Assembly: GCF_003390865.1 (NCBI RefSeq)
Contig: NZ_QMEJ01000006.1
Location: forward strand, 186,001 to 250,000
Length of the DNA stretch: 64,000 nt
Direction of reading: 5' to 3'
DNA from: Tropicimonas sp. IMCC34011
Lineage (GTDB): Bacteria > Pseudomonadota > Alphaproteobacteria > Rhodobacterales > Rhodobacteraceae
The translations under genes and the position numbers were made by a program. This document shows, piece after piece, positions 17,432 to 25,795 of this stretch (its first letter is position 1; every line of letters starts with the position of its first letter). The notes beneath the pieces are model-generated. The model saw only the letters and a program-made list of their open reading frames with translations. It was not told the origin of the DNA and did not search any database.

Positions 17432-19062
17432 GGCCGGTCGAGGGGAAGAGCGTCTCGGCGGCTTTTTCGGCGGCGGCGGAGCGGTGGGCGGAGCGGCCTG
17501 TCCTGCAGGTTCTGCCGGAGACGGCCGGGATCTACGGGATCGCGCCGGGGGAGATGACGTATCGCGCCGCGGCGGAGCGGGTGGAGGACTTACGCGCGGC
17601 GTTCGAGGCGGCGGGGTATCGGGCCGGGCAGCGGGTGATGCTGCTTCTCGAGAACCGCCCGGACTTCTTCCTCTACTGGCTGGCGCTGAACGCGCTGGGG
17701 CTCTCCGTGGTGCCGGTGAACCCCGATCTGCGCGCGGCGGAGCTCGAATACATGGCCGCCCATGCGGAGCCGGCGCTCGCCATCGCGGTCCCCTCCCGCG
17801 CGGACGAGCTGCGGGCGGCGGGCGAGGCTGCGGGTGTGCCATTCGGCGTGGCCTCCCCGGGAGAGCCGCTGCCGGCGCCGCGCGGGACGCCTGTCTTCGA
17901 CGCGGGCGGTGCGCTCGAGGATCGCGAGGCGGCGATGCTCTATACCTCGGGCACCACGGGCCGGCCCAAGGGCTGCGTCCTGCCCAACACGTACTTCCTC
18001 GAGGCCGGCCGGTGGTATGCCGGGGCCGGCGGGGTCTGCGCTTTGCGGGACGAGGTGGACGGGGCGGGCGAGCGGATGCTGACGCCGCTGCCGATCTTCC
18101 ACATGAACGCGATGGCCTATTCCTTCATGGCGATGATGGCTGTCGGTGGCTGCCTGATCGCGCTCGACCGGTTCCACCCCCGGAGCTGGTGGGCCTCGGT
18201 GCGCGAGAGCGAGGCCACCTGCCTGCATTATCTCGGCGTCATGCCGTCCATGCTGATGGGCGCGCCGGAGGGGCCAGGGGACCGGGACCACAAGGTGCGC
18301 TTCGGCTTCGGCGCGGGCGTCGATCCCAAGCTGCACGCCCCGTTCGAAGCCCGCTTCGGCTTTCCGCTGATGGAAGCCTGGGCGATGACGGAAACGGGAG
18401 CGGGCGCCGTGATCGCGGCCAACCGGGAGCCTCGCCGGGTGGGGGAGGCCTGTTTCGGGCGCCCCGGCCCGGATCTCGAGGTGCTGATCGCGGGCGAGGA
18501 CGGAGCGCCGGTCGATCCCGGCGCGCCGGGGGAGCTGCTGGTGCGGCGCGCGGGCGCCGATCCCCGCCACGGCTTCTTCACCTGCTACTGGAAGAACCCC
18601 GGGGAGACCGCCTCGGTCTGGGAGGGCGGCTGGTTCCACACCGGGGACATCGTCCGCCAGGAGCCGTCGGGGGACATGGTCTTCGTCGACCGCAAGAAGA
18701 ACGTCATCCGCCGCTCGGGCGAGAACATCGCCGCCGTGGAGGTGGAATCGGTGCTGATGCGGCACCCCGGCATCGACGCCGTCGGCGTGGCCGCCGTGCC
18801 GGACGAGGTGAGGGGCGACGAGGTCTTCGCCTGCATCGTGGCGGCGGGCGGATCCGGGGCGCGGGCGGAGGAGATCGTCGCCTGGGCGCTGGAGCGGATC
18901 GCCTATTACAAGGTGCCGGGCTACATCGCCTTCGTGGAGGAGCTGCCCCTGACCGCGACCAACAAGATCCAGCGGGCGGCGCTGAAATCCCTCGCCGCGG
19001 AGCTGCTCGCCGATCCCGCCACCGCCGATACCCGCGCCCTGAAGAAGCGGCAGACGGCATGA
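17428..19062 (+). CDS. AMP-binding acyl-CoA / aryl-CoA ligase
   Basis: ANL-superfamily ligase of 544 residues that makes an acyl-AMP and then a CoA thioester. Motifs in order: P-loop YTSGTTGRPKG at 172-182, WAMTETGAG near residue 320, FHTGD near residue 408, hinge DRKKNVIRRSGENI near 423-436, and the C-terminal catalytic Lys in TATNKIQRAAL. It starts in a 4-bp overlap with the beta-subunit stop. Closest in layout to caiC/feruloyl-type ligases. It should activate the carboxylate substrate or the oxygenase product of this pathway. Confidence 0.92.
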   Translation: MRPVEGKSVSAAFSAAAERWAERPVLQVLPETAGIYGIAPGEMTYRAAAERVEDLRAAFEAAGYRAGQRVMLLLENRPDFFLYWLALNALGLSVVPVNPDLRAAELEYMAAHAEPALAIAVPSRADELRAAGEAAGVPFGVASPGEPLPAPRGTPVFDAGGALEDREAAMLYTSGTTGRPKGCVLPNTYFLEAGRWYAGAGGVCALRDEVDGAGERMLTPLPIFHMNAMAYSFMAMMAVGGCLIALDRFHPRSWWASVRESEATCLHYLGVMPSMLMGAPEGPGDRDHKVRFGFGAGVDPKLHAPFEARFGFPLMEAWAMTETGAGAVIAANREPRRVGEACFGRPGPDLEVLIAGEDGAPVDPGAPGELLVRRAGADPRHGFFTCYWKNPGETASVWEGGWFHTGDIVRQEPSGDMVFVDRKKNVIRRSGENIAAVEVESVLMRHPGIDAVGVAAVPDEVRGDEVFACIVAAGGSGARAEEIVAWALERIAYYKVPGYIAFVEELPLTATNKIQRAALKSLAAELLADPATADTRALKKRQTA

Positions 19063-20231
19063 GCCGGCGCCGGCCCTATGACGGCGTCGTTCTCGCCGCG
19101 CCCTGCAGCGTTCCGTACGTCCGCTACTCGACCGAGACGGCGCATCATTGGCTCGCCCGCGCCCTGAAGGGGACGCTGGACGCCGGGGGCCTCGCCAAGG
19201 AGGAGATCGACGGCTTCTCGGTCGCCTCCTTCACGTTGTTTCCGGACACCCCCGTCGGCCTCACCCAGCATTTCGGGCTGACCCCGCGCTGGCTCGACAG
19301 CATCCCGATGGGCGGGGCGAGCGGCGTGGTGGCGCTGCGCCGGGCGGCGCGGGCGGTCCAAGCGGGCGACGCCGATATCGTCGCCTGCATCGCGGGGGAC
19401 ACCAACCAGATCGACAGCTTCCGCAAGCTGTTGTCCAGCTTCTCCCGCTTCGCGATGGATGCGGCCTATCCCTATGGCTACGGCGGGCCGAACGCGATGT
19501 TCGCGCTGCTGACGGACCGCTACATGCAGGAGTACGGCGCGACCCGCGAGGATTTCGGGCGGATCTGCGTGGCGCAGCGGCAGAACGCCCTGCGCTACCC
19601 GCAGGCGATCATGCGAAAGCCGCTGAGCCTCGAGGCGTATCTCGCCGCGCGCCCCATCGCCGATCCGATCGCGCTCTTCGACTGCGTGATGCCCTGCGCC
19701 GGAGCGGAGGGGCTTCTGGTGATGCGGCAGGAGGAGGCGGAGCGCCGGGGGCTGCCCCATGCGCATCTCGCCGCCACCATCGAGCGGCACAACGCATTCC
19801 CCGATGATCCGATGCAGCTCCGCGGGGGCTGGGCGATGGATGCGCCCGAGCTCTGGGAGATGGCCGGCGCGGGGCCCGAGGACATGGATCTCGTCCAGAC
19901 CTACGACGACTACCCGGTGATCTCGATGATGCAATTCGAGGATCTCGGCTTCTGCGCCAAGGGCGCGGCGCCGGCCTTCCTGCGCGGGCGGGACCTGACC
20001 GTGACCGGCGATCTGCCGCACAACACCTCCGGCGGGCAGCTCTCGGCAGGGCAGGCGGGCGCGGCAGGGGGCTTCATCGGCCTCGTCGAGGCGCTCCGGC
20101 AGGTGACGGGGCAGGCGGGGCCGACGCAGGTTCCGGGCGCCCGGCGCGCCCTCGTCTCGGGCTTCGGGATGATCAACTACGACCGCGGCCTGTGCTCCGG
20201 CGCGGCGGTTCTGGATGGAGGCGCGGCATGA
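19059..20231 (+). CDS. thiolase-fold protein lacking the nucleophilic Cys (SCP2/Ltp2-like, possible retro-aldolase)
   Basis: A 390-residue SCP2-thiolase-like protein. The place of the usual nucleophilic Cys reads M-G-G-A-S-G (84-89; Gly86 in place of Cys), and the usual G-H-P histidine motif reads SAGQAG (329-334, after NTSGG at 322-326). The C-terminal Cys379 (GLCSG) and Tyr282 (TYDDY) remain. It should therefore not run ordinary Claisen condensation or cleavage. Family knowledge: Cys-less Ltp2 proteins partner a DUF35 protein and act as acyl-CoA retro-aldolases in steroid side-chain breakdown. Here the next gene carries a DUF35 domain, which supports a similar role (inference). ATGA overlaps at both ends. 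Confidence 0.82.
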   Translation: MSRRRPYDGVVLAAPCSVPYVRYSTETAHHWLARALKGTLDAGGLAKEEIDGFSVASFTLFPDTPVGLTQHFGLTPRWLDSIPMGGASGVVALRRAARAVQAGDADIVACIAGDTNQIDSFRKLLSSFSRFAMDAAYPYGYGGPNAMFALLTDRYMQEYGATREDFGRICVAQRQNALRYPQAIMRKPLSLEAYLAARPIADPIALFDCVMPCAGAEGLLVMRQEEAERRGLPHAHLAATIERHNAFPDDPMQLRGGWAMDAPELWEMAGAGPEDMDLVQTYDDYPVISMMQFEDLGFCAKGAAPAFLRGRDLTVTGDLPHNTSGGQLSAGQAGAAGGFIGLVEALRQVTGQAGPTQVPGARRALVSGFGMINYDRGLCSGAAVLDGGAA

Positions 20232-21475
20232 GCGATCCCCTCTCGCGCCCTTCGAAGACGAACCCGCAGACGCCGCTCCGCGTCCCCGCCCTGCCGCCAG
20301 AGGCGCGCAGCCGCGCCGCGATGGGCCTGACCGCCGCGGCCGCCGAGGGGCGCTTCGCGCTCCAGCACTGCGCGGAATGCGGCAGGGTGCAGTACCCGCC
20401 GCGCGATGCCTGCCATGCCTGCCTCTCGGTGGACCTGCCCTGGAGGGACACCGATCCTGTGGGCACGCTTCTGGCCGATACCGTCGTGCGCGCCTCGCCC
20501 AATCTCTACTTCCGCGACCGGGTGCCGTGGCGGACGGGGACGGTGCGGCTCGATGCCGGGCCCTCGATCGTCGTGCATGTCCATGGCGATTGCGAGCGGG
20601 GCGCGCGGGTGCGGCTGACAAGCCGGCTCGACCGGGCCGGGCAAGGCGTCCTGATGGCGCTGCCGATGGAGGAGACCCCGAACATGGCCGACGACCCCCA
20701 GCTCCGCGAGCTGACGGCGGACCCGAAGCACCGGCGCATTCTCATCACCGATGCCCGTCAGGACACCGCGCCCGCGCTTGCCCGCGCGCTCCTCGCCGCC
20801 GGCGCGGCGGAGATCATGGTGGGCGAGGCGGAAGGCTGGCGGCCCTGGCCGGGGCGGGAGCGGCTCGCGGCGATGGAGGGCGTGACGCTCCTGCCGCTCG
20901 ACGTGACCGACACCGCCTCGGTGGAGACCCTGGCCGGCGAGATCGGCGGCAAGACGGACATCCTGATCAACAATGCCCGGTTCGTGCGGCCGGGCGGGCT
21001 CCTCGGCGGCGATCCCGGCTTCGCGCGGCAGGAGATGGAGGTCGCCTATTTCGGGCTGATGCGGCTTGCGCAGGCCTTCGGGCCCGCGATGCGCGCACGG
21101 GGGAGCGACGGGGTCCGCAGCGCCGTCGCCTGGGTCAACATCCTGTCGGCGCACGCCCTCTCGAGCGACCCCGCCTACGGCACCTTTTCCGCCGCGAATG
21201 CCGCGGCGCTGTCGCTGTCGCAAACCCTCCGAGCGGACCTTCGGCCGGGCGGGCTCAGGGTCCTCAACGTCTTCGCCGGTCCCACCGAGGACGACTGGCA
21301 CCAGGCGGTTCCGCCACCCAAGGTCACCGGCGGCGCCATTGCCCGCTCGGTGGTCGAGGGCTTGCAGGACGGTCTCGAGGAGGTCTGGTGCGGCGACGTC
21401 GCCCGCGACCTGCGCGACCGCTGGAGGCAGAACCCAAAGGTCCTCGAACGAGAACTGACAGGAGGCGCAACATGA
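20228..21475 (+). CDS. DUF35 (OB-fold, zinc ribbon) protein fused to a degenerate SDR domain
   Basis: A 415-residue two-part protein. Residues about 20-150 are a DUF35 domain: rubredoxin-like zinc ribbon with Cys48, Cys51, Cys62 and Cys65, then an OB fold. Residues about 168-400 resemble a short-chain dehydrogenase, keeping NNA (248-250), but the Gly-rich cofactor motif is replaced by ITDARQDTAPA (173-183) and the Tyr-x3-Lys catalytic pair reads F320-SAA-N324. The SDR half is thus probably a non-catalytic pseudo-enzyme. DUF35 proteins partner thiolase-fold enzymes, here the preceding gene, with which it shares a 4-bp overlap. Confidence 0.85.
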   Translation: MSDPLSRPSKTNPQTPLRVPALPPEARSRAAMGLTAAAAEGRFALQHCAECGRVQYPPRDACHACLSVDLPWRDTDPVGTLLADTVVRASPNLYFRDRVPWRTGTVRLDAGPSIVVHVHGDCERGARVRLTSRLDRAGQGVLMALPMEETPNMADDPQLRELTADPKHRRILITDARQDTAPALARALLAAGAAEIMVGEAEGWRPWPGRERLAAMEGVTLLPLDVTDTASVETLAGEIGGKTDILINNARFVRPGGLLGGDPGFARQEMEVAYFGLMRLAQAFGPAMRARGSDGVRSAVAWVNILSAHALSSDPAYGTFSAANAAALSLSQTLRADLRPGGLRVLNVFAGPTEDDWHQAVPPPKVTGGAIARSVVEGLQDGLEEVWCGDVARDLRDRWRQNPKVLERELTGGAT

Positions 21476-22254
21476 GCGTGCTTGCGGACCTGGCGCTTGC
21501 CCTCTCCGGCGGCGATGTCGAGGTGGTGGACCTGACCCACACCCTCGATCCCGACTTTCCGGTCATCGTGTTGCCACCAGAATTCGGCCAATGCGCGCGG
21601 TTCCGGATGGAGGAGATCTCCGCCTACGATCACCGCGGGCCGTCGTGGAAATGGCACGACATCTCCATGTCCGAGCATACCGGCACTCATTTCGATGCGC
21701 CGTCCCACTGGATTTCCGGCCGCAACGTCCCCCACGGCAGCGTGGACGAGATCCCGCCCTCCGCCTTCGTCGGGCCGGTCTGCGTGATCGACTGCTCGGA
21801 GGGGGCGGCAGGTGACGAGGACTACGAACTGACCCCCGATGTGATCGAGGCGTGGGAGGCCCGGCACGGCCGCATCCCCGAAGATGCCTGGGTCCTGATG
21901 CGTACCGACTGGTCCAAGCGCACGGGCGCGGCCTACATCAACCTGCGCGAGGACGGCGCCCATTCGCCGGGGCCGACCCCCGCCGCGATCCGCCTTCTCG
22001 TCGAGGAGCGGAACATCCGCGGCTTCGGCACCGAGACGGTGGGCACCGATGCCGGGCAGGGGAGCCATTACGATCCGCCGTTTCCGGCGCATCACACGCT
22101 CCACGGTGCCGGCAAGTACGGTCTGCAGTGCCTCAAGGGGCTGGACCGTCTGCCGCCGACCGGCGCGGTCCTCATGGCCGCACCTCTCAAGATCAGGAAC
22201 GGCACCGGCAGCCCCCTGAGGGTGCTGGCGCTCATCGAGAAGGACAGCGCATGA
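21472..22254 (+). CDS. cyclase family / kynurenine-formamidase-like metal hydrolase
   Basis: A 260-residue protein of the cyclase/formamidase family (DUF/PF04199). The metal-binding signature HTGTHFDAPSH is at 69-79, with a second His-rich stretch GSHYDPPFPAHH near 190-203. Members hydrolyse amides, lactones or isatin-like rings. In this operon it may open a ring after oxygenation, or hydrolyse an intermediate. GGAGG lies before the ATG, which overlaps the preceding stop by 4 bp. Confidence 0.88.
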   Translation: MSVLADLALALSGGDVEVVDLTHTLDPDFPVIVLPPEFGQCARFRMEEISAYDHRGPSWKWHDISMSEHTGTHFDAPSHWISGRNVPHGSVDEIPPSAFVGPVCVIDCSEGAAGDEDYELTPDVIEAWEARHGRIPEDAWVLMRTDWSKRTGAAYINLREDGAHSPGPTPAAIRLLVEERNIRGFGTETVGTDAGQGSHYDPPFPAHHTLHGAGKYGLQCLKGLDRLPPTGAVLMAAPLKIRNGTGSPLRVLALIEKDSA

Positions 22255-22976
22255 CCGGGTACACGGCCGTCATCACGGGCGGAAACAAGGGGATCGGCGC
22301 CGATCTCGCGAAGCGGCTCCTGAAAGAGGGCTACAAGGTGATCTCCGTCGCACGCAATGCGCCGGAGACGGAGATGGAGGGGCTCGAGCATGTCGAATGC
22401 GACCTTCTCGATCCCGAGGCGGTGGAGCGCGCGGCGGCGGACATCGCGGCGCGGCACGAGGTCACGCATCTCGTCCACAATGCCGGCGTCATCTGGCCGA
22501 ACCTCGTCGAGGAGGCGAAGCCGTCCGACATCACCGGCCTTGCGCAGCTGCATCTCGGCTCCGCGCTCACGCTCGTACAGGCCTTCCTGCCGGCGATGAA
22601 GGCGCGGGGCTTCGGGCGGGTGATGTTCAACTCCTCCCGCGCGGCGCTCGGGGCCGCGACGCGGACGGCCTATGGCGCGAGCAAGGCCGGCATGATCGGC
22701 ATGGCGCGGACATGGGCTCTCGAACTGGCGCCGTACGGGATCACGGTGAACGTGGTCGCACCGGGACCGATCCTGACGGACAACTTCTGGGGTATCGTCG
22801 AGAAGGGCAGCCAGCAGGAGGACGATCTGGCCCGCCGCATCCCGGTGGGGCGCCTCGGAACCGTGGACGACGTGACCCGCGCGTTCCTCTTCTTCTGCGA
22901 TCCGCTGAACGGCTTCGTGACGGGGCAGACGCTCTATGTCTGCGGCGGCGCGAGCGTGGGCAGCGTGCCGATCTGA
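22251..22976 (+). CDS. SDR family NAD(P)-dependent oxidoreductase
   Basis: A 241-residue classical short-chain dehydrogenase with an intact cofactor motif TGGNKGIG (about 9-16), NNAG variant HNAGV near residue 79, and the catalytic S-Y-K set (NSSRAALGAATRTAYGASKAG near residues 127-147, split here by Ser and Tyr-x3-Lys). Overlaps the cyclase stop by 4 bp and ends the Rieske operon. A natural role is oxidation of the cis-diol or hydroxyacyl intermediate. The next gene is convergent, 5 bp away. Confidence 0.9.
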   Translation: MTGYTAVITGGNKGIGADLAKRLLKEGYKVISVARNAPETEMEGLEHVECDLLDPEAVERAAADIAARHEVTHLVHNAGVIWPNLVEEAKPSDITGLAQLHLGSALTLVQAFLPAMKARGFGRVMFNSSRAALGAATRTAYGASKAGMIGMARTWALELAPYGITVNVVAPGPILTDNFWGIVEKGSQQEDDLARRIPVGRLGTVDDVTRAFLFFCDPLNGFVTGQTLYVCGGASVGSVPI

Positions 22977-22980
22977 CGGG

Positions 22981-23562
22981 TCAGGCCCCCGGTTCCGGCT
23001 CCCGCCCTTGCGCTGCGAGGGCGAGGACATGGAGCCCGCTTTGCCCGCCTGAGCGCGCGATGAGGACGTGGCGGGTGGCGAAGAGGGCGAGGATCGGCAG
23101 GCCGGTCTCGACGAAGCGCGTCGCCTCGGCCGTGAAGGTCCAGACAATCCCGGCGAGGCTGACGGCGAGCAGGATCAACGACCGGCGACGGGCGTCCGGC
23201 CCGGGGACGCCGACGAAGCCGCCGCCCTCACGCAATGTCAGGACAAGGCCCGTCGCGAAGATCGCGACGAGGACCAGAGATTGCGACTGCGCAACGAGGC
23301 TGTCCGCCAGAGCGTCCCGGCCGAGAAGCAGCATCCCTTCGGCAAGAGGCGTGATCACGATAAGGTAGAGGTTGATCCCAAGGACGATCGGGTGCGGCCG
23401 GAGCCGGCGCGACAGGTAGGCGGCCGAGACGATTGCCGCGAGCAGGGCGCCGCACCACCCGGCGATCCGAAGGTCCCCGGTCTGCCGCAGCAGTGCGAAA
23501 AACGCTAGGGACGGGGCGTTTTCGAAGAGCGGTCGCAGGCGCCCGTGCCACGGCTCCGGCAT
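22981..23562 (-). CDS. hypothetical integral membrane protein
   Basis: A 193-residue protein with about five or six hydrophobic segments (residues 35-55, 60-80, 92-110, 130-148, 152-168). I do not recognise a catalytic family. GC content and codon use match the neighbours. It is convergent with the Rieske operon and appears to be a single gene. Confidence 0.7.
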   Translation of the reverse strand: MPEPWHGRLRPLFENAPSLAFFALLRQTGDLRIAGWCGALLAAIVSAAYLSRRLRPHPIVLGINLYLIVITPLAEGMLLLGRDALADSLVAQSQSLVLVAIFATGLVLTLREGGGFVGVPGPDARRRSLILLAVSLAGIVWTFTAEATRFVETGLPILALFATRHVLIARSGGQSGLHVLALAAQGREPEPGA

Positions 23563-23737
23563 GTCGAGGGTCCCTTTGCATCGGACTCACTTAGAAGACG
23601 TGGACGGGGCGGATGCTGTCAAGGGCGGGTGCGCGGAGTCCGTGCGGCCCGGCGCGCCCCTCTTTCGGTCCGGGACCGCCTCCGGCGGGGGTATTTCTAG
23701 AAAGATGAAGGAGGCGCGCCGGTCCCAGGAATGGCAA

Positions 23738-23766
23738 AGGGCGCGCGGGTGTTTCCCGCGCGCCCT
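23738..23766 (-). terminator. strong hairpin after the amine oxidase gene
   Basis: Perfect 12-bp stem AGGGCGCGCGGG / CCCGCGCGCCCT with a 5-base loop, 24 bp after the amine oxidase stop on the minus strand. It is followed on that strand by TTTGCC, a short T-run. Confidence 0.7.
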
Positions 23767-23789
23767 CGCTCACCGGTCTGCCTCTTCCG

Positions 23790-25772
23790 TCAGTCCCTGC
23801 GGGTGTTGATCGCGGGGTTCAGCGAGAAGAAGTTGTTCGGGATGATGTGGACCTGCTTCCATTCGGTCGACATCACCGGCCAGTCCTCCAGCCGCGGGAT
23901 GTGGTGGAAGCCTGCGGTGAACCACGTCACCACGTCCTCGCCCGCGAGCGGCTTGTCCTCCTTCACCCACTCGGCCAGCGTGTCGGAGCCGTCGCTCTGC
24001 AGGGCGAACTTGCCGCCGGCATAGCGCTGCTCGGGATCGTAGACCGTGTTCCAGACCGAGTACTCGATGTAGGCGTTGCGCTTCATCGGGGGATCGTTCT
24101 CGAAGTCGTACGGCCCGTAGGCGATGCTGCCGTGGTGGATCATGTAGGACGGGATATGCCCCAGCGGTCCCTCGCGATCGGTGTTGTAGATCGTGAAGTA
24201 CCGCTTGTTCATGGCGCTGATGCGATAGCGCGCTTCCATTTCCGAGGCCGGAACCGACTTCTGCACTTCCCACATCGAGCGACGCGGGCTGTCCGCGGAA
24301 ATCTCCGCCGGCACGATGTCCAGCGTGGCGAATTCGTTCACCGGCTGGTCGATGTCGAAATCTAGGCGGAAGTTGAAGTAGTGGTCATGGTTGGAGGCCA
24401 CGAGGTTCGGAGCGATGAGGGTGCCCCATTCGGTATCCTCGGCAGCGGTCTCGTCGTCCAGGTGCTCCGTGGCAACGCCTTTGACCGCGTCGAGGCCGGT
24501 GGCGCCGATCATGATCCGCATCTGGCCGTTCTGCTCGAACCGGTAGTCGATCAGGTAGTCGTAGTTCCCGACCTCGGAGGCGGTGCGATAGACGAGCTCG
24601 GTGGCCGGGCGCCCCTCGGCGGGGACCGGGTGGTCCGGTGTCTGGGCGAAGACCTCGTAATGCCGCCAGGCGGGATCGCCGATGTTGCGCTCGAAGATGC
24701 AGATCGCGTCCGGGATCTCCAGCGGGTTGCCCATGTCGTCGGCGATGAGCGCCGGCATGTAGGTGGCGTATTCGGGACAATCGACGCCCGGCGTCAGCGG
24801 CGTGAGGAAGAGGCCGAAGCCGTATTCGCCGCTGTCCATGTAGGTCCGCCAGTACATCCCGGACGTGGGGTCCATGTAGGGCACGAAGACCTCGGAGAGA
24901 TGCGCCTGGTAGAGCACGGAGCGCCATTCGTCGCCGTCGCGCACCTCGATCTGCGACAGGACCGGGCCGGGGCGCTTGTCGATGCGGTGACGGAAGCGCC
25001 ACATGTCCCACTCGACCTGACTGCCGTCCATGGTGAAGTTGGGCCCGCCCTCCTGGGAGAGCTTGGCGGGATTGCCGGCCGGGCGCAGCTCCATGCGCTC
25101 GGCGATCTCCTCTTCGGTGTACCCCCAGGGATCCTCCGGGATCGGCACGTTGCCCTCGTCGACCACGCGGATCGCTTCGCCGGTGTTCAGGTCGACCACG
25201 GCGAAGAGGCCTTCCACGGGCTTGGCGTAGAAGTTGGAGCCCTCGGGGTTGAGGTAGCACGGCACCTTCATCAGGCGGTTGCCGTCTTCCTCGCCGGTGA
25301 AGAAGTTGCCGGCGGTGAGCGGCAGGCAGAAGACATCCTCGGGCGTCAGGCCGCGGGACTCGAGGCCGGTCACCATGTCCGGATGCGAGAGCGCGCCTTC
25401 CATCGCCGAGACGAATTCCTGGAACAGGATCATCGGCTGTCCGGTGACGGGCTCGGTGTTTTCCACCTCGCCGGTGGTGAGGTTCACGGTCGCCTCGACG
25501 AACCCGTCGCCGTCCGGGGCGCTCATGTGGACCATCGCGCGGCGGGCGAGGTCGTCGCCCTCTTCCCAATCGAGGACGGCCGATTTCTCCGGCTCGATCA
25601 GTTCGATCAGCGGATAGAGCGTCTCGTCCGTGGCGATCTCGGCATCGCGGAGGATCTCGCCTATCCGCCCGTATTCCTCGCCCGACAGGCCGTCGAGCGG
25701 GTGCGCGATGGCGCCGGTCGCGCCGATCAGCAGCGTCGCCGCGCTGCCGGCAAGAAGTGATCTCAGTCTCAT
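23790..25772 (-). CDS. copper-containing primary amine oxidase, periplasmic
   Basis: Topaquinone enzyme of 660 residues oxidising primary amines to aldehyde, ammonia and H2O2. Start at MRLRSLLAG with GGGAGACC upstream; a signal peptide is cleaved near AIAHP (about 24). All key residues are present: catalytic base Asp313 (YMDSGEYG), cofactor Tyr404 in N-Y-D-Y, and copper ligands His462/His464 (NHDHYF) and His624 (FHHIPRLEDW). It lies 23 bp after an aldehyde dehydrogenase gene, with an AraC regulator further upstream, the layout of tyramine/phenylethylamine use (tynA-feaB-feaR). The exact amine is not evident. Confidence 0.95.
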   Translation of the reverse strand: MRLRSLLAGSAATLLIGATGAIAHPLDGLSGEEYGRIGEILRDAEIATDETLYPLIELIEPEKSAVLDWEEGDDLARRAMVHMSAPDGDGFVEATVNLTTGEVENTEPVTGQPMILFQEFVSAMEGALSHPDMVTGLESRGLTPEDVFCLPLTAGNFFTGEEDGNRLMKVPCYLNPEGSNFYAKPVEGLFAVVDLNTGEAIRVVDEGNVPIPEDPWGYTEEEIAERMELRPAGNPAKLSQEGGPNFTMDGSQVEWDMWRFRHRIDKRPGPVLSQIEVRDGDEWRSVLYQAHLSEVFVPYMDPTSGMYWRTYMDSGEYGFGLFLTPLTPGVDCPEYATYMPALIADDMGNPLEIPDAICIFERNIGDPAWRHYEVFAQTPDHPVPAEGRPATELVYRTASEVGNYDYLIDYRFEQNGQMRIMIGATGLDAVKGVATEHLDDETAAEDTEWGTLIAPNLVASNHDHYFNFRLDFDIDQPVNEFATLDIVPAEISADSPRRSMWEVQKSVPASEMEARYRISAMNKRYFTIYNTDREGPLGHIPSYMIHHGSIAYGPYDFENDPPMKRNAYIEYSVWNTVYDPEQRYAGGKFALQSDGSDTLAEWVKEDKPLAGEDVVTWFTAGFHHIPRLEDWPVMSTEWKQVHIIPNNFFSLNPAINTRRD

Positions 25773-25795
25773 TGCGGTCTCCCTGTTATAGCCGT

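Noticed and set aside
17397-19058. Long open frames overlapping the CoA ligase, thiolase and DUF35 genes in other frames
   Set aside because: High-GC shadow frames, rich in Arg, Gly and Ala and without domain patterns.
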